Program-made: the position numbers and the translations under genes
Origin: Edaphochlamys debaryana
Taxonomy: Eukaryota > Chlorophyta > Chlorophyceae > Chlamydomonadales
Direction of reading: 5' to 3'
Assembly (NCBI GenBank): GCA_016858145.1
Contig: JAEHOE010000082.1
Coordinates: forward strand, 1-64,000
Length of the DNA stretch: 64,000 bases
Part shown: piece after piece, positions 21,840 through 36,100 of the stretch
Layout of the letters: every line of letters starts with the position of its first letter
How positions within the stretch are numbered: the stretch's first letter is position 1
The notes under the pieces: model-generated
The model's database searches: none
What the model was told of the DNA's origin: nothing
What the model saw: only the letters and a program-made list of their open reading frames with translations

Positions 21840-24800
21840 ATGGCTGCCGCAGATGGCGAGCCGCTGCTTCCCGCAGATGTGCAGCTGTCCTGCACCGCAA
21901 TCGAGGATTTCAAGCGGCAGTTGCCGCCGTTCCTCCGCGCTGGGCCATCTTTCAGCGCTGCCGTTGCGCGATTTGGAGCTGCGAGGCTTGCAAGCGACTT
22001 TTGGGACATCGCGGGGTATTTGCAGTCAAACTGTCAAGGCACCAGCGAGGGGGGCGCGACGCGCACAGCCACTGCCCTGCTGAGCCGGCCGGCCTTCCGG
22101 CAGGCTCTGCATATGATACTCAGCGTCGCCTCTCGCTGGCAAGTGATGGAGCCTGCTCAAGCGGAGCTTCTCAACGGTCGCGAGGCAGACCCGCTGCGAT
22201 GCCGCGGCGATGACCCTTCCTTCAACCTCAACGCCGCAGCCTGCAGCGCTCTCGCGTGGATCGTCACCATGCGCAGCAATGACCGCGACCCCCACGCCCT
22301 CGACACCTGCCGGCGCCTGCTGCGGGCCCAGACGCTGCACGCCCTGGCCGGGCGCCTGGCGGAGCTCACCTCCCACCTGCGGCGCCACGCCGGCCCCAGC
22401 GCTCCGGCGCCCCTGCCGGAGTGGGTCGTCCGCCAGTTCCTTGCGCCGGCCGCAGTCCTGCTTCGGTCGATCTCGGGTTTCGTCATCACGCTTTTGCGTT
22501 TCTCTGATGCGGCGAGCAAGGCTGCTGACAGCGGGCCGCAGAAGGCCGACCCGGGCGCAGCGGTGGAAGCGTCGGGGGCCGCTGGAGCCTCGAGCGGCCC
22601 TGGGGCCAGCGGCGGCCGGGGCGGGGTCAAGGACGAGGGCGCTGGAGGCAGCCGGGGCCCGGCCGCAGGCCTGGAAGGCCCGGCGGAGGCAGGCCCCGCG
22701 GCGCAGGCGGGGGCGCAGGCGGGGGCCGAGGCCAAGGCGGCAGCGCAGCGTGCGGGCGCTGAGCGGTGCTTCGTGCAGGAGCTGTCCCGTGCGCTGCGGG
22801 AGAGCTGTGCGTTGGAGCACTGCTCCGCGACCCTGCTGGCCCTGCTCGAGGCCTGGGGCCGCACACGGGAGGCAGCGGCGCTGCTGAAGCCGGGGGCCGA
22901 GCCGCAACCCGAGGCTGACACCCTTTTCCTCGTTGCGGAGGCGTCCGCAGAGTTCACCAATCTCCAAGACGCTCTGCTGCAGCAGACTCCAGCAGCGGTA
23001 CCTGCGCCCGGGTTGCCCCTGGGCCCCTGCTCTTCTTACGCGGTGCTCGCTCACGGCTTGGCGGTGCTAGCCTGCCTCGACGGCGGCCCCACGCACGGCC
23101 TGAGGGAGGAGCTGGCGCCGGCGCTCATCGCGCAGGCATTCCCATGTCTCGAGTGGATGCGGCTGGAGGGCTGCCGGGTCGCGGCCGTGCCACCCGACGT
23201 CACGGCCGTAGAGATCAGGCCAGCAGCTAGGGCCATCCACAACCTCCTAGCGCTGCTGGACCATGTCGTGTCAGCGCCCAACCCAGCTTCGGCTAAGGCC
23301 TCGCCAGCTGGGAGCACGGAACGGGCTCATGTCCCCGGCTCCCGCGCGCTCCTGCGGCCCCCGGACGTGGCGCGGCTCGCGGCCCGCGTCGCACGGCTGG
23401 CGCTGACGGCTCTGGCGTCGCAAACGGAGGCGCAGGAGGAGGAGGGCAGTGGAGGGCCGGACGGCAGAGTACGGCTTGCGGTCCTGGCCGGCGGGCGCTG
23501 CCGCGTCCTCGTGCGGAGGGACTGGGTGGAGGAGGCAGCAATCCTCGCACTGCAGACCGGCCCGCGCATCGCCAGCGCGGCCGGCGGGGGCCCGTCGGCG
23601 CCTCCCCTGCTGGACGCGGCGTGGTGGCGCCTGGTGGCGGAGGCGGCCCTGCACGTGCGCAGCGCCGTGATGGCCGAGACCCTGGGTCGGAAGCTGCTGA
23701 GCCAGCTGCCCGGGCTGCCCCTATCCAACGGTGCGTTACCATGACGGTGCCTTGCTTGCTTATAACGTTCTTATGCTTTCTCATTACCTGTCGGCGTTGA
23801 GGCATGCAGCCGGCCAGGTTGCTCCTGCTGGGACCTGCAGGGGCCATGCACGTTAGGCTGTGTGCTGAGCCCCCGCCTTCACCTCGCACCCCCGCAGAGC
23901 CCCTGCCCCCAAGCCCGCCTCCCGCCCTGGCCGCGGCTCTGGAGGGCGGCGTGCTGCCCTGCCTGGAGCGACTCTTCCGCCGGGCCGCCTCGGACTCGGG
24001 CGGCCGAGAGAAAGCGACGATCGTCGCCTTCCTGGACCACGTCCGCCATGCGTCCTTCACCTGGCTGTTGGGCCCCCTCGCGTACGGCGATGTACGGCAG
24101 GCGGCGGCGCTCGTACGCACGATCGGCAAAGCGCTCGGTTGCGTCGGGTCGTTGGGCCTGGAGGGCCTTGCGGTGCTGGTGGCTGGGGCGGCGGAGTTTC
24201 TGCAGAGCGGCCGCGGCTGTCTGGAAAGCCTGGCGGCGCGGCGCAGCGCACGCAGCGGCGCCGGCGGCGGCAGCGGCGGAGGCGGAGGCGCCCTGACGGC
24301 GCCGGAGCGGCAGCTGGTGGGGATGCTGGCGGCGGCGGTGGCGAGCTGGCTTCCCTCGTTCAACTCCGACGACGCTGGCTTCGAGGAGGAGGTTTGCCCG
24401 CAAGTGCTGATGGCTAACGTTAGGTGGCTACCGGTGCTCGTTCAGCCCTCTGAGGCGGGGGTCCGAGGCGGCGGCGGCGGCGGCGCGTGGCGACGGTTTG
24501 CCCTAACGGCGATGTCCGGTGGCGAGGCTGTCAGCACGGCCCTGTCATGCCATGGAGTTCCCACCTACCAGAGACTCCAGGACGGCCAGCAACGCCGCTG
24601 GGTCCTCGAGGGCTGCCTGGCCCTCGCCGCTGCCTGCCCCACTCCTGCGCCGGACTGGGCGGAGTGGCTGCCGCACGTGCGGGCTCTGGCCCCCAAGCTG
24701 CGGGCGGCCGGTCACCCGAAGGAGGCGCAGGCCGCGGAGGCTCTGGCGGCGCAGCTCGTGCGGTGGACGCGGGGCGCCGGGGCGCGGGGTGCGGGGCGAG

Positions 24801-25087
24801 GCGGCGGGGGCCGGGCGCTGTCGCCTGCGTTGGCGAGCTACCTCCGCGAGTGGAGCCCCCGGCTGGAGGCCGCCGCGGCGCTGCTGCCGCCCTCGCCCGC
24901 CGCGGCCCTGCAGGCGCTGGGCGGGTGCTCCAACCCCGCCTGCGCCAACCTGGAGGGCGACAGCGAGGCGGGGCTGGCGCTGCGGGCGTGCGCGGGCTGC
25001 GGCGGCGCTGCGTCGTACTGCTGTCGCGAGTGCCAGGTGGCGCACTGGCGGGCGGGGCACAAGGAGGCGTGCGGCGTGCGGGGGTGA
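21840..25087 (+). CDS. MYND zinc-finger protein, paralogue 1
   Basis: Two exons, 21840-23730 and 23898-25087, joined in phase 1; 1,026 residues. The last ~50 residues form a MYND finger (CSNPAC, then CAGC, YCCREC and HWRAGHKEAC), a zinc-binding protein-interaction module. The rest is a helical Ala/Leu-rich body with two low-complexity inserts: an Ala/Gly/Glu stretch around residues 225-310 and a Gly/Ala linker near 810. No SET or other catalytic domain is visible, so it is not a SMYD-type methyltransferase. The intron position is shared with the two paralogues at 36941-40345 and 41639-44895. MYND proteins of this architecture are numerous in Chlamydomonas-type algae and mostly uncharacterised. 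Function unknown; scaffold or regulator is inference. Confidence 0.88.
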
Positions 25088-27190
25088 ACGTATTGCAGCG
25101 TGAACGTATTTCAGCCGCCACGATGGCGGGGGCAGGGGCAAGCCCTAGGAAAGGCAACATGGGAGGCAGGCCTCGGGCATGTCAGGATCGGGCTGATGGG
25201 ATCTTCGTCGGGTCTTTGCCCCGGTTTCGCCGGAGCTTGAACCAAACGGTGATACGTAGATCAAAACCGGCTTGACTAGCATGCATATCAAAAGGGTTGT
25301 CACAGTTTATCCCCAGTTGCTGACAATGACTGACCAGATCATGACCAGATAATGCCGCGCAGTTGCATTGAGCATTGCGTGGATGTGGGTTTTGCGTAGG
25401 ATGGATACAACTGTGTGCCGCCAGGTCCTTGTCATACTGTGCCCCAGCGGTCATGTCCTTGCGCTTTGTCATGCGTAGGTAGCAGACGCAGGGTGTAGGA
25501 AGGCAGTAGGCTTCAGCCAGGACACGGTAGTCAGTGCGTAGGACAGACGGAATGACAGCCTTGGTGTGCTTGGTCAACGCATTAAACCGGGGCGTTAGAA
25601 ATTGTTCGACATGTGGAGCAGGTGACCGTCACACCAGTATGCAAGATAATCGTAACCAGCTGTGTGGTTGAGGGGCGCCGGTGGCCTGACTGGGTTTGGG
25701 TGCAATTGTCTCGGAGTGGATTGCTGAAGGGTTGCGTGTACGGTTTGCTGGATGACGTGATTCGGTCTCTGTGGCTGCTGCCACCTGCCATCGCAGTACT
25801 TTGAGCTCGACGTTTGCTACTGGTTGTGCATAAATGCTTGTTTTTGTGGCTGTGTGTGGAGGAGCGTGAAAAGGCGGTGCGGGGATACGGCGTGCGTGTG
25901 AGGCAGGAGGGGGGCTGCGGTGTACCATATCAGGATTGCATATCATAACGGCCAAATAGCTTGGTCCTCGTTACATACCGTACATATCGTATATACATGC
26001 TGTACATTTGGAATACAGGGCGTCGTGGGCGAGGAGCGAGGCCCCGGTCAGCACCTAGCCGACATCCGGCATGTCGGCTAGGTGCTGTCACGCCCGTGCC
26101 CGTGTTTGCCCATGCTGGAAGGCGCCTACGCTGTGGTGCTGCAGTGTGGGACACTTGCATCTGCTTGCGTTGCGGTATTCCACGGCGGGTGCTTGATATT
26201 TGCACGACGGTTGGTTCGTATCTGCATGACTGGGATTGGTTTCGAAAGTGACGCCCGCCTACGGGGCTGACGCTGGTCATAGGCCGCAAGGAAGTCTTGG
26301 CGTTGTGGACACAGGGGGTCGGAGCTGGCTTCCGAGGGTAATGTAGAGGTGAGCTTTTAATTACGTTGGAAGGCTGGTCTGCATGTGGTGAGGGGCCGAC
26401 GCGGTTCCCATTGTCAGGCAGAGCACAGCGGACGAGGGGGGTTGCGGGTGGCATTGTGTGACGGGGCAGGTGCCCAGACGTCCAAACGTGAGTGCTAGTT
26501 AGCATCTAGCCTGGGCCCTAGACTCACACTCCTTCACGCACAGGCCCCCTGCGAGCGGCGATGGGCGGTGGCAGGGGCGCAGGGCTGACCATCCCTCGGG
26601 GCCCTCGCCTCCCTTCTCGGCCCCGTCCCCCAACTGCAGATCTGACGTGCTGTGCTGTTGCGTAGCAGCCGAGTGGGAGGGGTGGTTGTTACCTGCCTGT
26701 TACTGCTCCAGAGGCGGCTAGGATCGGCACGCAGGCCGACGCGCGGGGGCACAGCCTCAAACCCCAACTGCCGCGTTCTGAGGTTATGCGGAGGAGCAGA
26801 GTACAGGGTCAAGTCAAACGAGACCTCCATCAGCTCCATGCCCATGCCACAAGCCACCTCCCCTGTGGCAGTGCTCCGCAATGTTGATGCACTCTGCTGG
26901 CCTTGCTTGTCGCGTCACTCGTCTCCCGTGTCTCCTTTCCCCCTGTGGCTAATTGGTCGGTGAACGCCCGCCCGCTCCATTAGGTCATGCAGCCAGTCAC
27001 TGCACCTCAGCACCGCCCGTCCATCTATCATCAATCCATTTATACGGGTACAACCGTACATACTGTATGGGCAGGCACGCCCTATCGCCGGTACGTGCTC
27101 ACAAGGTATCGCTTCATGTGGGGTTCGCATGGAAAAGCTCTTATCTGCACTACCTAGGTTGGGCTGGTCTGAAGGACCCGGAACTCACAC
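25088..27190. other. Intergenic; no gene supported
   Basis: About 2.1 kb between the convergent 3' ends of MYND gene 1 and the coiled-coil gene. It includes the hairpin at 26049-26087. GC falls somewhat relative to the genes. No convincing coding region was found on either strand. Confidence 0.6.
26049..26087. repeat. Perfect 17-bp hairpin with 5-base loop
   Basis: The arm CAGCACCTAGCCGACAT (26049-26065) pairs perfectly with 26071-26087 around the loop CCGGC. It sits in an otherwise featureless convergent intergenic region. It could be a terminator-like or small mobile-element relic; nothing else supports either. Confidence 0.8.
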
Positions 27191-30100
27191 TCAGGCACCT
27201 ATGGATGGGCGGTGGCGCGGCTCGCCGTCCCGCCCCTCCCTTCCTTCCCTCCCCTCTCGGCCCTCCCGGCCTTCCCTTCCCTCGCGCAGCCCCTCCCTCC
27301 CCTCCCGCACCCCCACCCGCCCCTCGCCCCCGCCCTCGGTCCCCGTGCTGCTCTCCCGGTGCCGCAGCGCCTTTTTGAGGCTGCGCGCCTCCGCCGCCCC
27401 CGCCGCCTCCACCGCCTCCGCCCGCTCCTTGGCCTCACGGACCTCCGTAGCCAGGGCCTTGAGCTTGGACGCGTCGGCAGCGGACCGGTCGGCAGCATCC
27501 TGCCAGAGGGGCATGGGGGACACGACGGGGAAGGGACGACTGTGAGGATAGCAGTGATAGGCCCGCCAGAGGCCATAGGCACGGGACAGAAGCGCCAGGA
27601 GGCGGACGAGGGCAGGGCGGCACGGGGCCCGTGTCAGGGCAGCGTGTAGTCAGGGCGGAGTAGCGAGGCGAGGAGGACACGGCACGGCAGATTGTTCACG
27701 GACGAGAGCCACGATGGCGTCCACGCGTAGAGGGGCCCCCAAGGGCCAGGCTGTTCCACCCACCTTGGCCTTCTTCTCCGCCTCCGCCTTGAGGGCGTCG
27801 TAGGCGTCCGCCTCCGCGCCCAGCTGGGCCTGGGGGGAGGGAGAGCGGGTGTGGGACGGAGTGGGGCCGGAGGGTAAATCAAAGGAGACGGTGAGACGAC
27901 TCAGCAGGGCGCTCCTTGCATGCGCGAGCAGGTTGTCTCCCTCCCCGACCCACATTCCACCCCGCCCGGACACGCAACTCTTTCACGGCCAACCTCTCAA
28001 TCTCCTTCCTCCCCCTCCGCTTCCCCTCCGCCCCGCCCCCACCTGCAGCGTGCCCACGCTCCCCTCCAGCGCCGCCACCGCCGCCCCGCTGCTGGCCCGC
28101 ACCGCCGCCAGCTGCGCCGCCCAGCCCGCGTTGGCCTGGCGCAGTGCCTCGGCGGAGGAGTCCTGCAGCTCGGACAGCTGGGACTGGGGGGGTGGGGGAA
28201 GGTGGGGTGGGAAGGGGGTAGGGCGGGGCCGGGGTTGATTGCGGAGAGGGCAGGGTCCGTGGACCGGTTACCTAAGTTGCGGGCTTGCGGCCGGCCCCAG
28301 ATTCGTCGCCTCGTGCGCACCCGTTCAGCTGTTCCTCATACGGTGATCCCGCCACCCTGCCTGCACCCAGCCCCTCTTCAGCCCAGACTTTCCCTGGCCC
28401 TCTCCCCGCCCGCACCTGCACCGCCGCCACCTCCTCCCGCACGCTCTCCATGACGGACTCCAGCACCGCCGCCGCCGCCTCCCCGGCCGCGCGCCGGCAG
28501 TCCGCCAGGGCCGCCTCGGAGTCGGCCAGCAGCTGGGCGGCCTGGGCCTGGGGGCGTGTGGAGGGGTGGGTGCGGTTGAGGATGCGTCAAGGGGTTTAGC
28601 ATCCCTGGACTTCCACCCTTCCAGGCACGTCTCAGACCTCGCACTTTTGCAGACTACGCGCTGCAATCCGCCGCTCATACGCTCCCCTTGCCTCCTACCC
28701 TCGCACTAACTTACCTTCTGCACTGCGGAGTGTTTCTTGGCCTCCGCTAGCTTGCCGTTGAGCCGCCGCACCTCGCCCTCCAGCGCCGCCACCGCCCGCC
28801 GCAGCGGAGCCACCTCACCCTCCGCCACGCCCGCCGCCGCCGCCGCGCCCGACGCCGCAATGTGAGAGACCAGGCAGTCGCGCAGTTGGGAGCACCAGAC
28901 GGGGGAGAGGGAGGGGTCGGGGGAGGCGGAGGCATTCTGCGGGAGGTGAGGGAGATGAAAGGTAGTGGGGGGATTACGTAGTGATTCGCGTCTGTATGCA
29001 GTTGCGGGGGACTGATGCAACGGCAGGCAGGCTGGGCATTCGGGTTTGAGCTGGACAATTCGAGTAGTTACGACGTCGGGCAACGTCGTCCTCATTCCTC
29101 GGCCCTGATGCACACAGCACATCCCAGCACAACCGTCAACGACCAACCACCACCTGTCAATTGCCAACCGCCAACGGTCACCCACCAGCAGCGCGACGAC
29201 CAGCACCTCGGGCAGCGGCGCCGCCTCCGCGACGCTCCGCACCACCAGCGAGGAGTGCGCCCCCGCCGCCTCGGCCACCGCACGCGCCGCGTCCCGCTCC
29301 CCCTCCGCCGCCCTTAGCTCCCCACGAAGTCGCTCCAGCCCCGCCCGCAGCTCCGGCAGCAGCCGCGCCACCGCCGCCACCCCCAGGGCGAGGCTCTGGG
29401 GCGGAGCAAGGGCGCCGTTGGGGTGGTGGGAAGGCTGGGCTGGGGCGCCGTGGCTGGAGGCGAAGGCGGCGGAGGAGGAGGGGGAGACGATTTCGAGCGC
29501 GGCCGAGAGGTCGGCCTGCAGGGCTGTGAGCGCGGTGGCGGTTTCGGAGCGCTCCCGCTCAGTGCCGGAGGCCACGGACTGGGCCTGGGGTGGGGCGGGT
29601 GGGTGCACCAGGAGGGGGGGTGAGGGGTGTGTGGAGGACGGGGCTGTAGGGTGGATGAACTGTAGGAGAGGTTTAGGGCTGTGCATCTAGAGGCCCCGCG
29701 CTTCTATTCGCGTCTGTCCGTCGTCTCGAGCTATGTCCATTCCAGATGACCTAGAGCGCGTGGATGCGTTGTTCCGTCAACACTTTCCCAATCCCTGCCC
29801 CGCCCCGTCTTTGTGGCCCCCCCTGTACCTGCTGCAGCGTCTCCGCCGCCACCTGCGCCGCCTCCGCCAGCCCCGCCCGCACGCCCGCCCTCAGCTCCGC
29901 CAGGTCCCGCCGCACCGCCGCCAGCTGCCCGCCCGCCAGGCCCCGCAGGCGGGCCAGCTCCGTACGGTGGCGGGCGTGAAGGTGGGCGGTGGCGAGGGAC
30001 AGCCACTCGGGGAGCGTGGACTGGAGGGGCGATGAGGAGGGCATACGAGGGAACATTCTGAACAAGGCCGGAGCGCAAAGTCAGCGCAAGGCAAAGACCC

Positions 30101-33100
30101 GCGGAAGCCCATGCAGGACCCCTTGCACTCTCCGCTGAACTTGGGTCTGTAGGCCTCCGACGTTGGCTAGCCCGGGGCCCTATGCATCAAACAGCCCCGT
30201 CCGCCCCCCCCCGCCCACCTTGAGCGCTAGCAGCAGCCCCTCGACGTTCTTGAGCTGCCGCGTCACGTGCTGACTTGCGTCACGTGCCGCCGCCAGGTGG
30301 GCACCCAGCGGCGCCGACGAGGCCGCCACCACGCCCACCGCCCCGCCGCCGCCGCCACCGCCGTCGTAGCCGCCGCCGCCGCCCCACGTACTGCCGCCGC
30401 CGCCGGCGGAGGGGTAGTAGTCGGCGGAGGAGGAGGCCGAGAGCGCAGAGGAGGAGGGGCCGTGGCCGGGGGGCGCCGGCAGGGCTGTGCCGCCCAGCGG
30501 CCCGCCTTCGCCCATCATGGACAGCAGTTGGCCCAGCAGCACCTCGCCAACCGCCACCCTGGCACAGCACGCACAGCACGGGTCATGGGAAGGCACGGCA
30601 CAGAAGAGCGTGGTGAGACGGGACTTAGATGCACGCACGGCCGGCTGCAAATGCTTTCGTGGATGGGTTGATGGAATGGGGTAGTACCAGTGCGAGGGCT
30701 CGGCAATGACATCGTGTAAACGTGTACGGCACTCCGAGTCTACAGCCGCCCACCTGCCCGACTCCATCTCGAGCGCCACGCTGGCCAGGTGCTCCCGTAC
30801 GGCTGCCACGTCAGCCGCCCGCTTCTCCGCCTCGTGGTGGGCGACCTCCAGCAGCGCCAGCCGCTGTAGCGCGGCGCTACAGCTGCCGGCGGCTGCCTCC
30901 AGGGCCGACAGGAGCGAGGTGGCCATGGTCCGGGGGTCCTCGAAGGCACCGGCCGCGGGCAGCTCGGTGCCAGGGTCGGCGGAGGCGGGCAGCCTGCGTG
31001 GGACCAGAGCACGCGGTTCGACAAGAGGTCCCAAAACACCGATACGGTAGACTCTACAGGTTCTGGTGGAGGGCAGGGCGACGGAGCAAAGGCCAGAGCC
31101 TAGGGTATTAACCACAGCCGCATCTGCTGCCGCCCCGCCGCCGTCCGGTCCACGTACCCGAGCGCCAACGCGTTGCTCCCACCACCCCCGCCCCCGCCGC
31201 CGCCGCCCCGTGGCCCCCGCATGGCCGCGTGAAGCTGCGCCAGCGAGGGCGACTCCATGGGCGTCACCACCTCCCGCAGCTTGGCCTTGAGCGCGGCCAG
31301 CTCGCGGGAGCCGGAGGACTGCTGCGAGTCCAGCCTGGGGGGTGGGAAGGTGGGGTGAGGTGGGGTGGGGGAGGGGGATGGTTAATTGAAGGATTGGTAA
31401 TAGGAGAGGTGTGGGCTGGGTGAAGGAGTGATGTGAGTGGGAGCGTGGGCAGTGGGCTGGGCAGGGATGACGTAGGTCGGGTTGGCGGGTCGGTGCGGGC
31501 CGTCTGGAGTCTCGCAGCCCGACTCCACCTCGCCCCGCCCCCCACACCTGCTGTGCAGCAGGCCGATGGTGGCGTGGGCGTCGCTCAGCGCCCGGCTCAG
31601 CCGCACCAGCTCCTCCTCGCGGGACAGGGCGGCGGCCTCGAAGCTGCCCTGCGGATAGTTTGGAGGGTGGTTTGCGGAGGTCCGGTTGGCAAGTGAGGTG
31701 TAGAAATGAGGTCTACGACTGGGGGCTTGGACACGTTCCACCGACGGTGGGCGGCTTGCCTGCAAGGTCTCCATCCCTGCCTTTCAACCCCGAGCCCCAT
31801 ACGTTCCCTCTGTCGCCACGTGCCCTGCCTTTCACTAGCAACCCCGAACCCGTTGGCAGGAGGTGCAGTGAGGGCCTACACACGCTTCGCCTTGCCTGCT
31901 TGATTCAGGTTCAGCTCACCCCCCAACCCCAAAGATCCCCTCCGTGACCACGTGCCTTGTCGCCCTCCGCCACCGCCAGCACCCGACGCAGCTTGGCTCG
32001 GTCCGCCTCCACGGCCGCCACCGCCGCCTCCGCGCGCCGCGCCGCTGCGTCCGCCTCCTCGGCCTTCTCGCGCGCAGCCGCCAGCTCCGCGGCGCGGGAG
32101 CGGGCGGCGGCCTGTGGCACGAGGGACAAGAAGGGGCGCAAGCGCCGTAACACCCCCGCTCGCAGACCCAAATGCTCCTTCTCTGTACCACCCTGGCTGC
32201 AACCGCAGCATCCCTGGCATCCCGAACGGATCAGCACACACCCTGCCGCGCCCACCTGCATGGCTGCCACCTCCTCCCGGGCCCCGTCAAGGCGGTGCCT
32301 CAGCTCGTCCGCCTCGGAGCGGGCCTGCGGGGGGTAGGGGGGGCGCGAGGAAAGGCACTGGGGTGGTGGAAGGATGCAGAGGCCGCGAGGCTGAGCACGC
32401 AGCCAGTCCCTCATCCCCTTCCTCCCGCCCTGAAGCCAATCATGACGCCCCCGAGATGCTGGCTCGCCGCGGCTTAGCACACCCCCTGCCCCAACACCCA
32501 CTCTCACGCCTCCCCTCCCATGCCTCCCGCTCCCCCATCCGCACCTCCGCCAGCCGTCGCTCCCCCTCCTGCTGCACCAGCCCCGCCGTCAGCCGCAGCT
32601 GCGCCACCTGGTCCTGCGCCTCGGACAGCTGCCGCCGGCTCACGCACAACTCGGTGCCGTGAACCTGCGGGGGGATTGGGTTCAAGAGCAGCGGGGGGGG
32701 GGGGGCATGAGGATTGACTTCTGACAGCGCTAACATCAGGAGCCTAGGGGTGTGATGGGGCGGAGCGGCAGCAGGGTGGGTGCGGCCGATGAGGACTGGG
32801 CTGCTTGCCGGCACCGGTCTCCAAGCCCAAGCCCACAGGTGCCCCCCGCTTCTCGCAGGTCAGGAGCGGCGCCTCGGCTCCTTCGCGTTGAATCCTGCCC
32901 CTGGCCCCCACCCCCATCACCCCGCCCGCACCTGCAGCCGTGCCGCCGCCTCCTGCACCAGCGCCACCCCCGCGCTGACGGAGGCCTCGATGGCGGAGTC
33001 CAGGGCCGCCTTGTCGCCCACCTCCCACTCCCGCATCAGCTTGGACAGGAAGTCGGAGCTCTGGGGGGGAGGGAAGGTGAGCCAGGGGCGGGGGGAGGAT

Positions 33101-36100
33101 GAGGCAGGGGCATCTGAACAGCCACGTGGCCGTGTGTGGGGAGAGTACTCCCTTTCCAGCTCGTCGATAGCCCCTGTTCGCATCACCTGGCCCCATCGCG
33201 GACCCACCTGCAGGTACCCCGCCACCGGGTTGCCCCCCGCCTCGGGCATCCCCGCCACCGCCTCCTGAAGGGACACCAGCGCCCGCCGCAGCGTGCTCCA
33301 GGCCGCACGCGCCACGAACAGGCTGTGCTGCTGCTGCTGCTGCCGAGCCTTGGATTCGGGCCCCGACCCAGATCCAGATCCAGATCCGAAGGCGTCGGGT
33401 GCGAGATCGTCAGAGGAGCCCGGGTGCTCGCGGCGGGACTCGGGCAGGGCTGACATGGAGGCAAGCGCCTCCACCTGGGGTGGTGGGGCGGGTGGGTGGG
33501 GAGGAGGAGGAGGCTCGGCATGTGGGTCGGGAAAGCCCCACGGTGGGCAGCCCGCGGCGACTACCGGTAGTCGCATGCCCAAATGGCTGTTCCACCCCTT
33601 CGCTCAGTCGTTCCGACCCCCCGTTCTCCCATCCGCCCCTTCGCCCGCCCTCCTCCTTTCCCGTGCCCCCTTTCCACACCTTGGACAGGTTCTTATCCAT
33701 CAGCTCCTGCAGGTCCTCAGCCAGCAGCGCCCCCCCGCGGCCGCGCAGACCCGGGTCCGAGGCCACACGCTCCAGGAACGCCTCGAACTCCCGCCGCTGC
33801 CGTACCAACCGCTGCCGTACGAGCGCCAGGTGCTCGGCCGCCGTGAGCAGGCCGGGCCCAGGCGGGGCCCCGGCACGGCCGGGACCGCTGGCCCCGGCGG
33901 CGGAGTCGGCGGGCGGCGCCGAACGGGCCTCCTCGCGAGCGCGGTAGAGCTGGGACTCGAGGGCCTGGCGTGGATCAAGAAGGGGGAGCGAAAGGGCGTT
34001 GCAGGTAGGGTTTCGGGACAGCAGACTGCCCAGACTGGAAGGACTGCAGTGAGGATCAAGCCCGCTCAGCACTGCATGCCAGCCTACTGTGTCGACACAG
34101 CGCCCCCACCCCCTTGATGCACTACCTCCAACCCCAGGCCCCGCAGCCCGCAGCTCCCCGGACCCTCTCCCCCACACCTCGATGCGGCGGTGGGCCCGGA
34201 TGAGCTCCTCCGCCAGCTCCCGCTCGGCCGCGGGCGGCAGCAGGGCCGCAGGAGGCGGGGGCGCAGGGGCTGGCTGGGCGGCGGCCCGGGCGAGCTGCGC
34301 GGGCGAAGAGGATGGGCTGTCAGGCTGCGGCCCCGGGTCTGCATACGGGATACCCCCCATGCCCTGAGCCTACGCTTCCCAATATACCATCTGATACCAC
34401 GACACGGCCCCAGCACCCCAAGCGCCAAGTCCTAACCACCGCAACCCGCCTGGGTGCCGCGGCGGTCCCACCCTTACGCCCTAGCTCCTGCCCCAACCCG
34501 CCTACGACCCACCTCGCCCTCGAGTCGCGCCACCTCCATGCGTAGCTCCGTGGCCTCCCGCGCCCGCCGCCGCTGGCCAGACTGCCGAGAGGCCAGGCAG
34601 AGGGGCCGCACATAGCACACGTTGAGGGGGTGGATGCGCCTAGGGGCCCGCCTAGGGGCCCGTGCCCAACCGAGCCTCTTGTGACAGGCTGAAGCTGAGC
34701 TCTGCATTCCTGCTCATGGCCACAGTTGATGGATGTTCACCACCTGGTGACGCCTAGGGGCCCGTGCCCTGCGGATCCTCGTACGACAGGCTGAAGCTAA
34801 CTAGCCAAGCCCTGCGCCCCAAGTCCCTAGGCGTCCGCCTCTTAAGCGGTATCGACCTGAGCCCGCCCCACCCTGACACCCCGTGGCCACTGCGCCCCGA
34901 CCTCCAAGCCCCTGGTGCCCAGCTTTCACCACCGTGCCCCACTGCGCCCCGAACCCGGGCCCCGACTCACGCTGACGCTCTCTCCGTCGCTGTCATCCAT
35001 GCGGGCAGCCAACATCTGGGGAGGGAGGGCCGCGTGCAGGGCGGGGCAGGGCAGGGCAACGTTGTTTCCCACGCGCAGCTGGGGGGGGGGGGCGCGTGAG
35101 GCCAAGCCTACGTTGGCTAGACGCCCGCATCCATCCTCCGCCCCTCCCGAGCCCCTGGCTGGGCCCCGAGTATCAGGCGGGCTTGCGCGTCACACGAGGG
35201 CATGCCTTGCCAGTTCAGTACACAACGGTAACCCCATGATCGCACGCGCCAACACCCCCCTGGCTTACACGAGCAGCCCTCCATACACACCTGCGCCTTG
35301 AACTGCCGTGCGTCCGTGTCCCTCTGCTGCGCCAGGGCCAGGGCCGCCTGCTCCCGGTCCAAAGCCTCCGCGGCGGCCCGCTCCGCCGCCGCCAGCTTGG
35401 CCCTGAGCTCAGAGACCACGGCATTAGAGCCCGTGGACGCAGCGACGCGGTTGGAGAGGTCGATCAGAGTGGCCTTGAGGCTGCGCCGCTGCTCGTCCCA
35501 CAGCTCCTGCTGCTCCTGCATCTGCGTCTGGTGCTGCTGGAGGAGAGCCTGCATGGTTGGGCGCGGGTGGGTGTCCAAGGGAGAGATGTGGAGCGGGGGT
35601 GCATAGGGTGGGTTGAGGTGTCGGATCGGCCCGATCTGCCCAAAGGTGCAGGGGACTGTGTCCGCGCATAGGTGGGACGGGCGCGCTTACCTGCAGGCTG
35701 GCGTGGGAGGCATCCTTTGTCTGGAGCAGGCGGTCGTAGTACAGCTGCAGCTCCGTCAGCTGCGAGCTCTTGTCAGCAGCCTCCGACTTGAGCCCGGACA
35801 GCTGGTCCTGCACCCGCCTGAGGGCCGGGGGTGCGTGCGGGTGTCTCCCCGCCAGCCCGAACCCGGGTGGGGCCACCCGTGGACTCCCCTTCCGAGCCTA
35901 AAACGCAACATGCACACCCTGTAAGCCTTCACAAGCCTACCCGAGCGTCCGGCTGAGCGCGTCTCGCTCGCCCTTGCATTGCGCGAGCTCCTGCTTTGTT
36001 TGCTGGAGCTCCTCCTTAGCGCGCAGTGCACGCTGCTCCAGCAAGCTTGACCTGATCGATTCATTCTTGAGCTCCTCACGAGCAGCTGCGAGCTCCGTGG

